A stretch of DNA of 64,000 nucleotides, taken from Paracyclopina nana (lineage: Eukaryota > Arthropoda > Copepoda > Cyclopoida > Cyclopettidae). The notes below the pieces were generated by a model, which was given only the letters and a program-made list of their open reading frames with translations, ran no database searches and was not told the origin of the DNA. Shown here in pieces: positions 44,815 to 55,264 of the stretch. The stretch's first letter is position 1, and each line of letters opens with the position of its first letter. The stretch lies in NCBI GenBank assembly GCA_019096065.1, contig JAGUCH010000002.1, positions 5,034,501 through 5,098,500 on the forward strand, in the 5' to 3' direction. The position numbers were made by a program, and so were the translations under genes.

Positions 44815-46131
44815 ATGCTCTCGTCATCAAGACTTTTCCGATCGGTTGGATCACCTTCGTTTTGGGCGCGCGCTCTGTCTACCAAAGGCAACAAAGGTCA
44901 GCATGCACAAGAAAATCCTTGCTCCTCCACTCAAGTCCGCCTGCCACCTTGCCAAATGCCAAGCATGATGGACATCGGCTCTCGGTCTATATTCAACGAA
45001 GACCAGGACATTTTTAGGTCCAGCGTTAGGCGCTTCATGAGGGATCAGCTTGCCCCCGCTCACCAAAAGTATGAAGCCCAAGGTCATGTTGATAGACACC
45101 TTTGGAACCAACTTGGAGATCAAGGCTACTTGGGCGTTTCAATCGACGCTGATCTGGGCGGTGTGGGTGGCTCTTTCAAGGATGAAGTTGTTGTGCTAGA
45201 GGAGCAAGCATATGCTCACTGTCACGCTCCAGCCATAACGGTGCACTCTACAATTGTCATGCCATATTTCGCCAACTACGGAACTCCCGAGCAAAGGAGC
45301 CATTACATACCCAAGTTGACATCTGGAGAAATGGTCGGTGCCATTGCAATGACGGAGCCTGATGCGGGCTCCGATCTCCAAGGCATCAGGACTAATGCCA
45401 AAAGAGATGGGGACGATTACATTTTGAACGGCAGCAAAACTTTCATCACTAACGGAATTCTCGCAGATGTGGTCGTTGTTGTAGCCATAACGGATCCTTC
45501 AGCGAAATCCAAGGCACATGGTATCACTCTTTTCATAGTTGAGGAGGGAATGCCTGGTTTCAAGAAAGGGCGAAATTTGAAGAAGCTTGGTCTCAAGGCC
45601 CATGACACAGCTGAGCTTTTCTTTGAGGATGTCAGGCTACCCAAAAGTGCTGTCTTGGGCGGGGAAAACCAAGGATTTTATCAATTGATGAACGAGCTTC
45701 CTCAAGAAAGGCTGGGCATAGCTGTGACCTCTGCTGCTGCTTGCGAGTGGATGTATGAAGAGACCAGAGAATACATAAACACAAGAAAAGCTTTTGGCAA
45801 GACCTTGGCAGGTCTTCAAACAATCCAGCACAAAATGGCTGAGATCAAAACCGCAACTGCAGTTTGCCGCGCGTTCATTGACCAGTGCATTGAGCTGCAT
45901 GATGTTGGCAAGTTGGATAATGCCTCAGCCTCGATGGCCAAGTTTTGGGCCACTGACCTTGAGAACAAAGTCGCAGCTGAATGCCTCCAACTCCATGGTG
46001 GATGGGGATACATGATGGAAACTCCCATTGCGAGATCCTATGCGGACGCGCGAGTGCAAACGATTTATGGTGGCAGTAATGAAATTATGAAAGAGCTGAT
46101 TGCTCGCACTGTTGTCAAGGGGAAAAAATGA
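44815..46131 (+). CDS. ACADL: Long-chain acyl-CoA dehydrogenase, mitochondrial
   Basis: Single exon, 438 residues from MLSSSRLFRSVGSPSFWARA, an Arg/Ser-rich mitochondrial presequence. ACAD signatures are present: AMTEPDAGSDLQGIRTNA, GSKTFITNG, and RKAFGKTLAGLQTIQHKMAE. LHGGWGYM and YGGSNEIMKELIAR complete the set. The EWMYEETREY segment, where LCAD-type enzymes carry their catalytic glutamate, distinguishes it from medium- and short-chain members. It catalyses FAD-dependent alpha,beta-dehydrogenation in fatty-acid oxidation and passes electrons to ETF. An upstream in-frame start (44791) is possible but lacks conservation. NECAP follows 66 nt after the stop. Confidence 0.95.
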   Translation: MLSSSRLFRSVGSPSFWARALSTKGNKGQHAQENPCSSTQVRLPPCQMPSMMDIGSRSIFNEDQDIFRSSVRRFMRDQLAPAHQKYEAQGHVDRHLWNQLGDQGYLGVSIDADLGGVGGSFKDEVVVLEEQAYAHCHAPAITVHSTIVMPYFANYGTPEQRSHYIPKLTSGEMVGAIAMTEPDAGSDLQGIRTNAKRDGDDYILNGSKTFITNGILADVVVVVAITDPSAKSKAHGITLFIVEEGMPGFKKGRNLKKLGLKAHDTAELFFEDVRLPKSAVLGGENQGFYQLMNELPQERLGIAVTSAAACEWMYEETREYINTRKAFGKTLAGLQTIQHKMAEIKTATAVCRAFIDQCIELHDVGKLDNASASMAKFWATDLENKVAAECLQLHGGWGYMMETPIARSYADARVQTIYGGSNEIMKELIARTVVKGKK

Positions 46132-46197
46132 TAAACAATTGGCCTAATGATGTGTGATAAATGCAAAATAATACTCTAGTCTCTTGTTCTCTTTCAG
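46132..46197 (+). promoter_or_regulatory. 66-nt intercistronic gap ending in a splice acceptor
   Basis: The gap ends in tctcttgttctctttcag directly abutting the NECAP ATG, with no cis donor needed by the intronless ACADL gene. This suggests a trans-splice acceptor or, less likely, a first intron reaching back into ACADL. Confidence 0.6.
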
Positions 46198-47040
46198 ATG
46201 GACGATATTGAACGGACATTGCTGGTCAAGCCGGAAGTGTTCGTCTACAAAATTCCTCCAAGAACCAGTGCGAAGGGGTACCGAGCGGCCGATTGGAAGT
46301 TGGACTTGCCCGATTGGACTGGCAGGTTAAGATGCATTGTGAAAGGCAACAAGTGCGAACTGCGCCTCGAGGATCGCAACAACGGCGAGCTCTTTGCTGC
46401 ATGCCCTGTTGAAACATATCCAGGGCCAGCCATTGAAGCTGTCACCGACTCTTCTCGATACTTTGTTATATGCATTCAAGATTCAGGCCGCAAGGCATAC
46501 ATCGGCATGGGATTTGCTGACCGTAGTGATTCCTTCGACTTGAACGTCACCCTCCAAGATCATTTCAAGCAGCTGAAAAAAGAAGACCAGTTCACCAAGG
46601 AGGCTGCTGAGCCACCAAGGCCCAACCTTGACTTGGCTTTCAAGGAGGGGCAGACCATCCGTATTAACATTCCCAAAAACTCAGCTGGAGGTGCAACGAG
46701 CCGACCTAAGGCTGCTTCCAAAGGAAGCTCTGTTGGTGGCAGTTTGCCTATGCCCCCAGGGGGCTTAGGAATCAAGCTTCCAGGATCTGTTTCTTCGGGC
46801 AGTTTGAGCAACAACTCTGGAGTGGGCGGCGGCAGTAGCTCAGTGATAAGTGGAAATTCTGGCGGTGTAGCCGACCTTCTTGGTGATCTTGATTCCTTCT
46901 CCACACCAGCCCACACGTCATCAGTGCCTGCCCCTCCTCAAGTTTCATCTGGATTTTCAGCTGATCTGGATGATTGGGGGGACTTCGCAACGCCTGCAAC
47001 TACTCAAACAGTCGCTAGTGGGAAGTGGGAGCAGTTCTGA
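46198..47040 (+). CDS. NECAP1: NECAP, adaptin-ear-binding clathrin coat protein
   Basis: Single exon, 280 residues. The PHear domain spans about residues 1-130 ([51 protein letters not shown]). A Gly/Ser/Pro-rich tail ends in WxxF-type AP-2/AP-1 ear ligands (DDWGDF and the C-terminal KWEQF). NECAP modulates AP-2 in clathrin-mediated endocytosis. The ATG stands directly behind an acceptor. AATAAA for its 3' end is at ~47119. Confidence 0.95.
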   Translation: MDDIERTLLVKPEVFVYKIPPRTSAKGYRAADWKLDLPDWTGRLRCIVKGNKCELRLEDRNNGELFAACPVETYPGPAIEAVTDSSRYFVICIQDSGRKAYIGMGFADRSDSFDLNVTLQDHFKQLKKEDQFTKEAAEPPRPNLDLAFKEGQTIRINIPKNSAGGATSRPKAASKGSSVGGSLPMPPGGLGIKLPGSVSSGSLSNNSGVGGGSSSVISGNSGGVADLLGDLDSFSTPAHTSSVPAPPQVSSGFSADLDDWGDFATPATTQTVASGKWEQF

Positions 47041-47636
47041 ATGCTTTCTTGCATTTTGCGTAGAGTCTGTGAGTTGTATGCGAGCCTGCCTGGTGTCGTT
47101 TTTGTGTGCATCAACATGAATAAAAGCACAGCATAATTTAGCCAACTGATAACTCTTCCATTTTATTCGTAAAGTAGTGGTAAGAGTACCTCCGTGAGCT
47201 ATATTTCTATCTTTTATGTAACTTTGTAAATGATCGAACATTTATCATCAGCACTTGTATGCAAATGAATTAAATTTTCTGTTGTGTTTCATAAGAAATA
47301 TTCAATTATTAGGGGAACGACACGATCGTAATTTAGACAACTTTGGCATGTTTTTTTTCAGTGTGGACAATGGCTGAACTGAGCTTGCATGATTTGAATC
47401 ATCCACCCCTGACAGCAACATTCTTACACGATGGTGCTTATTAAAGGGCAATTTGACAAGCATCCCTCCAAAACCTCTTTACAGGCTACAATTCAACTCA
47501 TTTCAACCGCATGAAACCCATTTATGCTTGAAAAACAAAAAGCGATTATAAATAAGTACCCTTGGGAGTCCGAAGTCGGAAAAAAGTCATTAACAAAAGT
47601 TGTAGCCCTAGCAAAATGAGAGTTACACACAAAAAT

Positions 47637-47925
47637 TCAGGCTACGCGCATGAATCCAGCTCCATGAAAAAGCCCAAAGTTTTGATCATTGCAGGTGCCT
47701 TAATTGTAACATATCATAATGTCCCATTATAAGTAGCACAAATTGTCTCATAGCAAATTGTCTCATAGCAAATTGTCTCATAGCAAATTGTCTCATAGCA
47801 AATTGTCTCATAGCAAATTGTCACATAGCATATTGTCTCATGAAATATTGTCTCATAGCATTAAGTCATCTTGCAGATTGTCCCATAGCAAATAGTGTCA
47901 TAACAAATTGTCACACTATGCGTAG
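47637..47925. mobile_element. Deleted relative of the 8296-10685 transposon
   Basis: 47637-47740 matches 9022-9124 (for example GCCCAAAGTTTTGATCATTG and CATAATGTCCCATTATAAGT). It then jumps to ~6 copies of TCTCATAGCAAATTG. The last part corresponds to the reverse complement of the start of the inverted arm (around 9730-9800, including GATGACTTAATGC). Terminal inverted repeats of the full element were not found here. Confidence 0.8.
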
Positions 47926-48318
47926 CAATTGCGAAAAAATAGCGCTTCTGACTAAAAGTAAATAAAACGTTTTCTGGAATTGTTGGGAACAAAATGGCAA
48001 AGAAAGTGCTCATTTTGAGCTTGTAACAGCACAATTGATTCAAGGATTAGATTGGTACCATTTTGAGTAAGATTCATGAAAGTCAAGGAATTTTGGATCA
48101 TACGTCACATCATATCCAGACCTGAGCATGATGGATCAAATCAGAAGAACTAGCCTTACTTTTTGTAGCTCTGCTAAGTGTTAGTTCAAAACAAAAAAGT
48201 TCATCTGGTGTGGATTCAATAAAAATGGCTAATTTTTCAGCAAATTAGCCATTACTTGTAATAAGATGAGGAAACAAAATTTTCTGGTAATCATGATTGC
48301 CATGCTATAGTTGTTGTA

Positions 48319-49192
48319 GGGATATGCTAAAATGCGCGACATGCGCGACTACTAAAATGCGCGACATGCGCGATTACTAAATTATGGGACAACCACAACC
48401 AAAAGTACTTGGATTAATAATCCATTATTAATGTAAGAATTATATGCAGTCTGTCGGTTCAAAATTGGACAGTGCTGCAGCCAAAAGTTTATGTTATGAA
48501 TTCATGAATTTTGAGGCATAATGGGTATAGGTGGAAAGCTTGAACATTTGGACACCTTTTTTATTTTTTGACGGAATTAAAAGTATTTTTTTTTCTATTT
48601 TGACAACAAAGATGGGAAAAGACTCAAGCTTTCCAATGAGATTAATTAAGTCCAGTATTTCTTGATTATGTAACCCAAAGTTTAGATTCCCACAGCGTCC
48701 AATATTGAAAGGACAGAGTACAGACTGTACAATAAGAGGCAAAAAAAAAGAAAAAATGATAATTCTATTTCTAAGACTAACATTGTTTTTTTTTCAAGTC
48801 TAACATAGTATTTTTTTTCAATTCTTAATTTTTTTTCAATTCTAACAATTTTTTTTAACATTGCATTGTTTTATCTCCTCTCTGATAAAAAACTATGCCA
48901 TAATTTCGGCCGTTACTTTAGGTGAACAGTGCAGAGTGAGCTACATCAATGTAATATTTAGGAAAAAGCATGACAAATAATCAGTAATAGTAAATTGAAA
49001 AAATATTTCAAGAAGTGGTATCAAAACAATTTTTTTGCATTTCAGTAACCTGTGGTGCTTGTAGTGCATTTTAGTAGTCGCGCATGTCGCGCATTTTAGT
49101 AGTTTGTCGCGCATGTCGCGCATTTTAGTAGTTTGTCGCGCATGTCGCGCTTGTCGCGTATGTCGCACATGTCGCGCATTTTAGTATATCCC
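48319..49192. mobile_element. Inverted-arm element with GCGCGACATG unit
   Basis: The ends GGGATATGCTAAAATGCGCG (48319) and the reverse complement ending at 49192 form a ~25-bp TIR. The left arm has two units TACTAAAATGCGCGACATGC; the right arm (49063-49186) has at least four in opposite orientation. The interior is AT-rich and non-coding. No target duplication was found. Confidence 0.7.
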
Positions 49193-49213
49193 GGCTTGGG
49201 TAACAATCTTAAA

Positions 49214-49605
49214 TATAGGTCTTTCCATGTGGTGCGTCAACAAACAGTAAATGAGTGATAGTGTCAAAAAATGGTAACTGTGTGCTATGCAATGCGCAAT
49301 AGTGACAGTGTCAAGGAGTGACTGGCAGATGGACATGTAACAAGCAACCAAAACACACTTTATTTCATACCTCAATTCATTTATCCCCTTTTTCTTACAA
49401 AAAACTCCAATTTAAGCTATATGACTTTCTGCTTAGTCTGGTAACTCTTCATGAAAAACAAACTTTTATGCTTTTGTCCATCTGGCTTGTGTTGTGCTGT
49501 GCTGTGATGTGACAAATTTCGGTAACTTCGAAAATTTAGCACTGATTGTAGTGTCGAGTTTTGGTAACTTAGTGTCAAAAAAGCACCACATGGAAAGCCC
49601 CATAG
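49214..49605. mobile_element. ~390-bp TIR element
   Basis: A ~22-bp terminal inverted repeat (core CTTTCCATGTGGTGC at 49221 and GCACCACATGGAAAG at 49583) encloses arms with short units related to AGTGTCAAAAAATGGTAAC, oppositely oriented. It abuts the 48319-49192 element. Target duplication unclear. Confidence 0.65.
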
Positions 49606-50072
49606 AAACTTAGCAAATAAGATTGGTCTCAATAGGAATATGTTTAAGATTGATTTAGATGAGAAACAGCTTCTCATGAGTAAGGCTACTTTTATGCTCA
49701 GAGATGCGACATCAAAATAAAAATTCTGATTTCTTGTAAACATTTTCCTATGTGACATATTTTTAACAACAAACATTGCTTTAAATTTGCTTAATAAGAC
49801 TTTGCAGATAAAAAAAAAGACATTTATGCGTAAATTGTGTAAGTTTCGGCCGTTTTTGTGTAGGTGGTCGGAAAAGTGGTCGTTTTTTATATAGCCTGAA
49901 AAATTGTAGTCGTAAAAGTGGTCGTTTTTGGCCAAAAAGGTGGTCGGAAGCCTCAAAATCCGTTGATAACTCTGCAAACTGGGGCAGTGAACTGTGGATT
50001 CAGCTACACCACTGATCACCGTCGGCAGAATTCAAAATACAGAAGGTTTTGTAGATTGGAGTAATTGGTACA

Positions 50073-51451
50073 ATGGGTAACCAGCAATCCGGATCAGGAA
50101 GTGAAGGTGGAAAAAAGAACTCTAAAGGTGAAAAGAAAAAATATGAACCTCCTGTGCCAACTCGAGTGGGCAAAAAGCGAAAGGCTGCCAAGGGTCCAGA
50201 TACAGCCTCCAAGCTTCCCATGATCGCTCCTCATACCAAGTGTCGGCTGAGGTTACTGAAACAAGAACGAATCAAGGATTACCTACTCATGGAGGAGGAG
50301 TTCATTTCAAATCAGGAAAGATTGAAGCCTCAAGAGGAGAAAAATGAAGAGGAAAGGTCAAAGGTAGATGATCTCCGTGGAACCCCTATGAGTGTTGGAA
50401 CCCTAGAAGAAATCATTGATGACAACCATGCTATTGTTTCAACATCTGTTGGCTCCGAACATTATGTGTCCATTCTCAGTTTTGTTGACAAGGACCAACT
50501 TGAACCAGGCTGCTCCCTGCTACTGAATCATAAGGTTCATGCTGTTGTTGGAGTGTTGTCTGATGACACTGACCCAATGGTTGCAGTAATGAAGCTGGAA
50601 AAGGCTCCCCAAGAAACATATGCTGACATAGGTGGTTTGGATCAGCAAATACAGGAAATCAAGGAGTCTGTAGAATTACCCTTGACCCATCCTGAGTACT
50701 ATGAGGAAATGGGAATCAGGCCTCCCAAAGGAGTCATTTTGTATGGCCCACCTGGAACTGGGAAAACTCTCTTAGCTAAAGCTGTGGCAAACCAAACATC
50801 TGCCACATTTCTACGTGTTGTTGGCTCTGAGCTGATTCAAAAGTACCTAGGCGATGGGCCAAAGCTTGTGCGTGAGTTATTTAGAGTGGCTGAGGAGCAT
50901 GCTCCTTCCATTGTCTTCATTGATGAAATAGATGCAGTTGGTACCAAACGATATGACTCCAACTCTGGTGGTGAGAGAGAGATCCAGAGAACCATGCTGG
51001 AACTGCTCAATCAGCTGGATGGTTTTGACTCGAGAGGAGATGTCAAGGTTATCATGGCCACTAACAGAATTGATTCCCTTGACCCTGCTTTGATTAGGCC
51101 TGGAAGAATTGATCGCAAAATAGAGTTTCCATTACCTGATGAGAAAACCAAGCGGCGGATCTTCAACATTCATACAAACAAAATGACCCTTTCGGATGAT
51201 GTGAATATTGATGAGTTGATTTTGTCAAAGGATGACTTATCAGGTGCAGACATCAAAGCTATTTGCACAGAGGCTGGCCTTATGGCACTCAGGTTAATAA
51301 TATGCTCAAACTACCATACTTATTTTCTTACTCTATTTGCTTTCATTTCAGGGAGAGGAGAATGAAAGTTACTGATGATGATTTTAAGAAGTCTAAGGAG
51401 AATGTCTTATACCGTAAACAAGAGGGTTCTCCAGAAGGTCTCTATTTATAG
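50073..51451 (+). CDS. PSMC1: 26S proteasome regulatory ATPase Rpt2 (PSMC1)
   Basis: Two exons, 50073-51292 and 51352-51451, 439 residues. The N-terminus [13 protein letters not shown] is the conserved myristoylation-type start of Rpt2. An OB domain precedes the AAA+ core with Walker A GPPGTGKT, Walker B VFIDEIDA and [20 protein letters not shown]. The C-terminus EGLYL carries the HbYX motif that docks into the 20S alpha ring. Very strongly conserved throughout. Confidence 0.98.
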
Positions 51452-51601
51452 TCTGTTTCTAAATGATCCAATTGTGCAATCAATTCTTCGTTTTCACATG
51501 TTTTGTCGTAAAGTAATGAAGTAATTATTGTATTTGCTTCCAATCATTGCTCGTAAAAATGTAAAGCACAACATTGTAAAAATATTTGTGGAGATGCTCT
51601 T

Positions 51602-52655
51602 CTAGGCCTCCTCTTTAGCTATTTTTTTCTTTTGGTACCACTCTTTGCTCTTGTCTGCCTCCATGGCCTTTTCAAGCAAGTCATTGCCTTTTGGATCTAC
51701 CTGAGATAGGTCAGAAAACCCTTCCTCTCCGACAAAGCATATCTCGTGTTTGTCCTGTATCGAAAGAAACATTATTTCGGTAATTAATCAGTACTTGGGA
51801 ATATTACTGGATCTTCTAGTATGACAACTTGTACATCCGCTTTGCCAGGTGTATCCAAGACCACAAGAGGGGTCTTCACTGATCCTAAACCAGCATCCAT
51901 GACTTTGGCCTCGAGTGGAGGCAAATCGGTTGAGGGCAGAGCAAATGCTATGCGTCCAAATGCAGTGGCATGATCAACGAGTGAACCTTTAGGCTCAGTT
52001 GATACCAGACGCAAACTGGCCTGGTTCTCCGGGTCGAAGCTTAAGACAGCTTCAATGGCATCCTTATGAACAACCTTCATGCCCAACAACTCGTTCCAGA
52101 ATTTTAAGGATTTAGCCAGGTCACTCACTGACAGGGTCACTTCTTTCACTGTCAAACAATTTGCCTCTTCTAAGAAAAACCTAAAAGAAGCATCCACATT
52201 TGCATTGCTCGAGCACGCAATAAATTTTTGTAATTACGTGTAACCAGCGGGGGAAATTGCAAAGGTTTTATCTTTTTCAATGCACCAATTCCCTTTCGCC
52301 TTAATTTCGTTTAACTGGTGAAGAGGGGCACCAATTGTGATTCCAAGAATATCATTTCCAAGCTTGTATTTGTCAATTGGGTAGTTGTATGTAACTTCCA
52401 GCACGAAATTAGAGCTCTGAGCACAAAATAGCATGATTTGGAAAGGATTGATGACATCTATCTCACCTCTGGGCCATACCCAATCATTGTTTTTGACCAT
52501 TTGTTTTGGTAAGGTCCATTGCAGGTGGCTTTACATCCGCTATCAAACTCCTCATGCCTGAGAACCTGCATGCCCAGGGTTTCTTTGAGGAAAGTCATGA
52601 ACTCTTTGCGATCTCCGACTTTCAGCACATAATGCAACGCTCTTCTACTTGACAT
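51602..52655 (-). CDS. GLOD4: Glyoxalase domain-containing protein 4
   Basis: Four exons: 52655-52467, 52416-52238, 52180-51808 and 51754-51602, 297 residues, the family length. Two VOC/glyoxalase folds: the first starts [13 protein letters not shown] with [17 protein letters not shown] and [11 protein letters not shown]; the second starts [24 protein letters not shown]. The C-terminal exon reads [13 protein letters not shown] and ends in a lysine-rich tail. The catalytic activity of the family is not established. It shares a 316-bp divergent promoter region with SELENOS. Confidence 0.93.
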
Positions 52656-52971
52656 GGCGACGAATAGCTCAACTGTAGCTAAGGTATCAAAAATTCAAAT
52701 TGATCTCGTGTCAACGCATTAATTACCACTTACGTAAACGGCGATTGAAGATAAAAGTAATATTTATTTTGCTGTCAAGGATCAGTATTCAGAAGTGCCT
52801 CTCAGGTGGATAGCAAGTTTTCCAAAATACTCTAAGTACAGCCAAAAATAATGTTTTCTTGGCTGAGAATGCGCTTCTAGTAACTTTGGTCAGAGCAAGT
52901 GTCAACAAAAGTTCTTTTTTGTTCTATGTGACGTGTGAAAATTCAGAGGCAGTTAAATTGTCGACTTTGAC
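52656..52971. promoter_or_regulatory. Divergent promoter region GLOD4/SELENOS
   Basis: 316 bp between the two start codons, facing apart. No distinctive core element was recognised. Confidence 0.5.
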
Positions 52972-53486
52972 ATGGCGACGTTAGAAAACGACTTCGTAGA
53001 GCCTCATGTGGAGCCGGAAGTTCCTTCTGATCAACCCGAGGCTTCTTGGTCCCTACCAGAAATCAACCCTTGGATGCTGCTACTTCTCGCGGCCGGAGCC
53101 TACTACGTATACCAAAACTACTTGTCAAACATTCAAATTCCGAGCATGCGAGGTGAAAATAATAGTCAAGTTGTCACCCCCCAAGATGAGGAAAAAGTCC
53201 GTAAAATGATGGAAGCTAGAAGTAAACAACAAGAAATTTACGATGCGGCGGCTCGAGCCCTAGAGGAAAAACGAAAAAATGAGCCCGAGCCTAAGATCGG
53301 GCCTATCTCGAAGCAAATCGCTGCCAAAGCGAAGCTTCGACCAGGTAACCATACAGATATAAATGCATAAAATGCTTCTATCATGTTTTTCTTTTTTCAG
53401 AGTACAATCCTCTGATGGGAGACCCGCGGGGTGGCTCATGTAGCCTTCCAAGAAGATCTGGTGGCAGGCAAGGCGGATGAGGGTAG
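52972..53486 (+). CDS. SELENOS: Selenoprotein S (VIMP) with in-frame UGA for selenocysteine
   Basis: Two exons, 52972-53344 and 53401-53486. One membrane segment (INPWMLLLLAAGAYYVYQNY) near residue 35 is followed by a helical charged region (MMEARSKQQEIYDAAARALE) and a flexible Gly/Arg tail. The second exon reads EYNPLMGDPRGGSCSLPRRS and then GGRQGG-UGA-G-stop. Selenoprotein S of other animals ends in the same way, with Sec as the penultimate residue. The UGA is at 53478-53480 and the real stop TAG at 53484-53486. SelS anchors p97/VCP and Derlin in ER-associated degradation and has reductase activity through a Cys-Sec pair. The cysteine in GGSCS is the expected partner. Confidence 0.93.
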
Positions 53487-53532
53487 ATTTTGTTCTCTGC
53501 CACAGAGAACTTTTCTATCTTACGTTCTTTAA

Positions 53533-53598
53533 GTCTCGTTCTTAATGACTTGCTCATTCTAAACTCGATGAAGAGATGAAGCAACGATGCGACGAGGC
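53533..53598 (+). promoter_or_regulatory. Candidate SECIS element of SELENOS
   Basis: In the 3' UTR, a lower stem GTCTCGT (53533-53539) pairs with ACGAGGC (53592-53598). The quartet is ATGA (53545-53548) opposite CGAT (53585-53588). An upper stem TTGCTCAT (53550-53557) pairs with ATG-A-AGCAA (53576-53584, one bulge). AAA follows at 53561-53563, 12 nt after the quartet, with a mini-stem CTC/GAG above it (type 2 form). AATAAA follows at 53625. All hallmarks of a SECIS are met apart from a C-C mismatch next to the quartet. Confidence 0.85.
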
Positions 53599-53770
53599 GT
53601 TTTCGTGGCCTTAGATTTAATTGCAATAAAAGGGGATATCACATCAGTGTTCAACGGAGCTCTTTCATCAAGATAACTTCAGTAATGGGGAAACAACGCT
53701 TTGACACCTCAACGATAGCAAAAAAGTAATAATAATTTTTGGGTAGGAGATTTGTGACACTGAACAACGA

Positions 53771-54834
53771 TTACCAACCGAACCATCCCTTCTTGGAAGA
53801 GGGAGTCGTTGGCGTGGTAGCAGCGGAGTCGATTGTATCCTTAGAGGCTTGCATCTCCTGCAGCAGTCTTTCGTTGGTTTCTCTCTGCATTTGGCTCTCA
53901 AAATGTCTGACATCGTCTATTGTCATATTGTACCAATCGTCAATCCAAGCCACTGCTTGCCTGTGGCCCACGAGCAATATTTCCCTGATTGACTATAAAG
54001 AGCAGATTATACATCATTCGCAACATCATGAAAGTTGTGCGTTTACTTTGTGAATGAATTCTTCAATCCTGCTTTGGAATCCCCATAACTCGAGTTTCAC
54101 TTCCACGCTAAAAAAGACCAGTTGGCAATAGTCACATCTCTCACAGAAGATTATGAAAATTCAAACCTTTTATAGGAACACATAACGGGATCCGAGTTCT
54201 CAAGCCAATCTGCTGTTAGTGGGCCTCTACCAGTAAGCTGTGACTTAAAATTGGAGAGGTCTTCATCGGCCTTATAATGGTGATCGGCAACCTTGTCGTT
54301 GACGATGTCGACGAACTCAACAAATCTACTTTCGATCTGCTCACTCTCCGTTTCAAGGCACTGTAAATAAATCTAAATGAGCGAGTAATTTTCTTTGATG
54401 TCATGACCCATACGTTATCAGTAGTTCCTTTGTCGTTCAGGTACTTAGTCTGGATATGAATTGAGAATCTTGGCACAAATGAGCAAGTGTACTCGGTAAT
54501 AGTGTATGGGTAGTAATTCCAAGCCTTCTCCGTGATATAGAAAATTTTCGGCACCATAGACCTTATCCATGAGGGAAGTCTGTTGGACAAGTGAATCTTT
54601 TTTTCAGTATACTGACCATGTCCATGTTCAGGGTCATCTATGGGGCAATTTTCTACCACTTCTACGCCTTCGCCATGCTTAGATTCTTCAGCACTATGTT
54701 TGGCAATCATGTACAGTTGGCCGACATGGTACTACGAATGACAACAAAATAAAGCCATTAAAGTGGTTCTGACTTAATTAACTCACCTCCTCCACAGAGA
54801 GCGGCATACATATCCTGTACTCTTTGAGAAGCAT
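53771..54834 (-). CDS. PITPN: Class I phosphatidylinositol transfer protein
   Basis: Five exons: 54834-54787, 54731-54414, 54360-54167, 54107-54047 and 53992-53771, 280 residues. It begins MLLKEYRICMPLSVEE and continues with GQLYMIAKHSAEESKHGEGV, TEKKIHLSNRLPSW, and VPKIFYITEKAWNYYPYTIT. The C-terminal helix region VGHRQAVAWIDDWYNMTIDD completes the START-like lipid pocket. It exchanges phosphatidylinositol and phosphatidylcholine between membranes and supports PI signalling. The terminal KKGWFGW tail is aromatic, as expected for the membrane-insertion/regulatory end. Convergent with SELENOS. Confidence 0.95.
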
Positions 54835-55264
54835 TCTTGATTTCTCACGGCTCACCAATTGAAGCAGTCAATGATTATGCTTCTGGAAAGCTGCACAAAC
54901 GAAGTTTCAGCCCAATTTTGCTTACACAGCGAAGCCTTTCTACTACTTAAAAATTTTTTCTACCTGTTCAGGTTCATTGTTTACAATTTTTGTTAAGCGC
55001 AGTGCAGCTTTTTTTAAGGCCAAACAAAAATTGAAAAAGTATGCGTCAAACCATTTCAACGAAGAAAACCCATGCTGAAAGGCTCATTTTACAATTACAA
55101 ATATTTTTAATCCCCTTATTGATCTATAAAGAGTGCAAAAAGCGTGATTTTTGGCTAACATTAATACTTTCAACCAGATGAGACCCCTTTTACGGAGCCT
55201 CATGGAATCTGTAAACAGCTTTTCATTCCGTCAGATAAATCGCAAACTTTTCCGCTACTTGAAA
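54835..55264. promoter_or_regulatory. Divergent region PITP/PMM
   Basis: About 430 bp between start codons. It includes an in-frame 5' extension of PMM from 55178 that could add a 29-residue basic, aromatic N-terminus. The ATG at 55178 directly follows tttcaaccag, a possible splice or trans-splice acceptor. Confidence 0.5.

Larger units (their letters stand above)
47041..50072. other. 3-kb gene-free interval rich in repeats
   Basis: No supported coding exon. It holds a fragment of the 15-bp-unit element, two further inverted-arm structures (48319-49192 and 49214-49605), T-rich tracts with a recurring TTTTTTTTCAA motif (48776-48862), and a GTGGTCG-rich patch (49868-49948). Confidence 0.7.

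Noticed and set aside
49417-50019. 200-codon minus-strand frame upstream of PSMC1
   Set aside because: Crosses the TIR element end and T-rich repeats, Ser/Phe/Leu-rich low-complexity content, no domain; partly antisense to the PSMC1 5' region.
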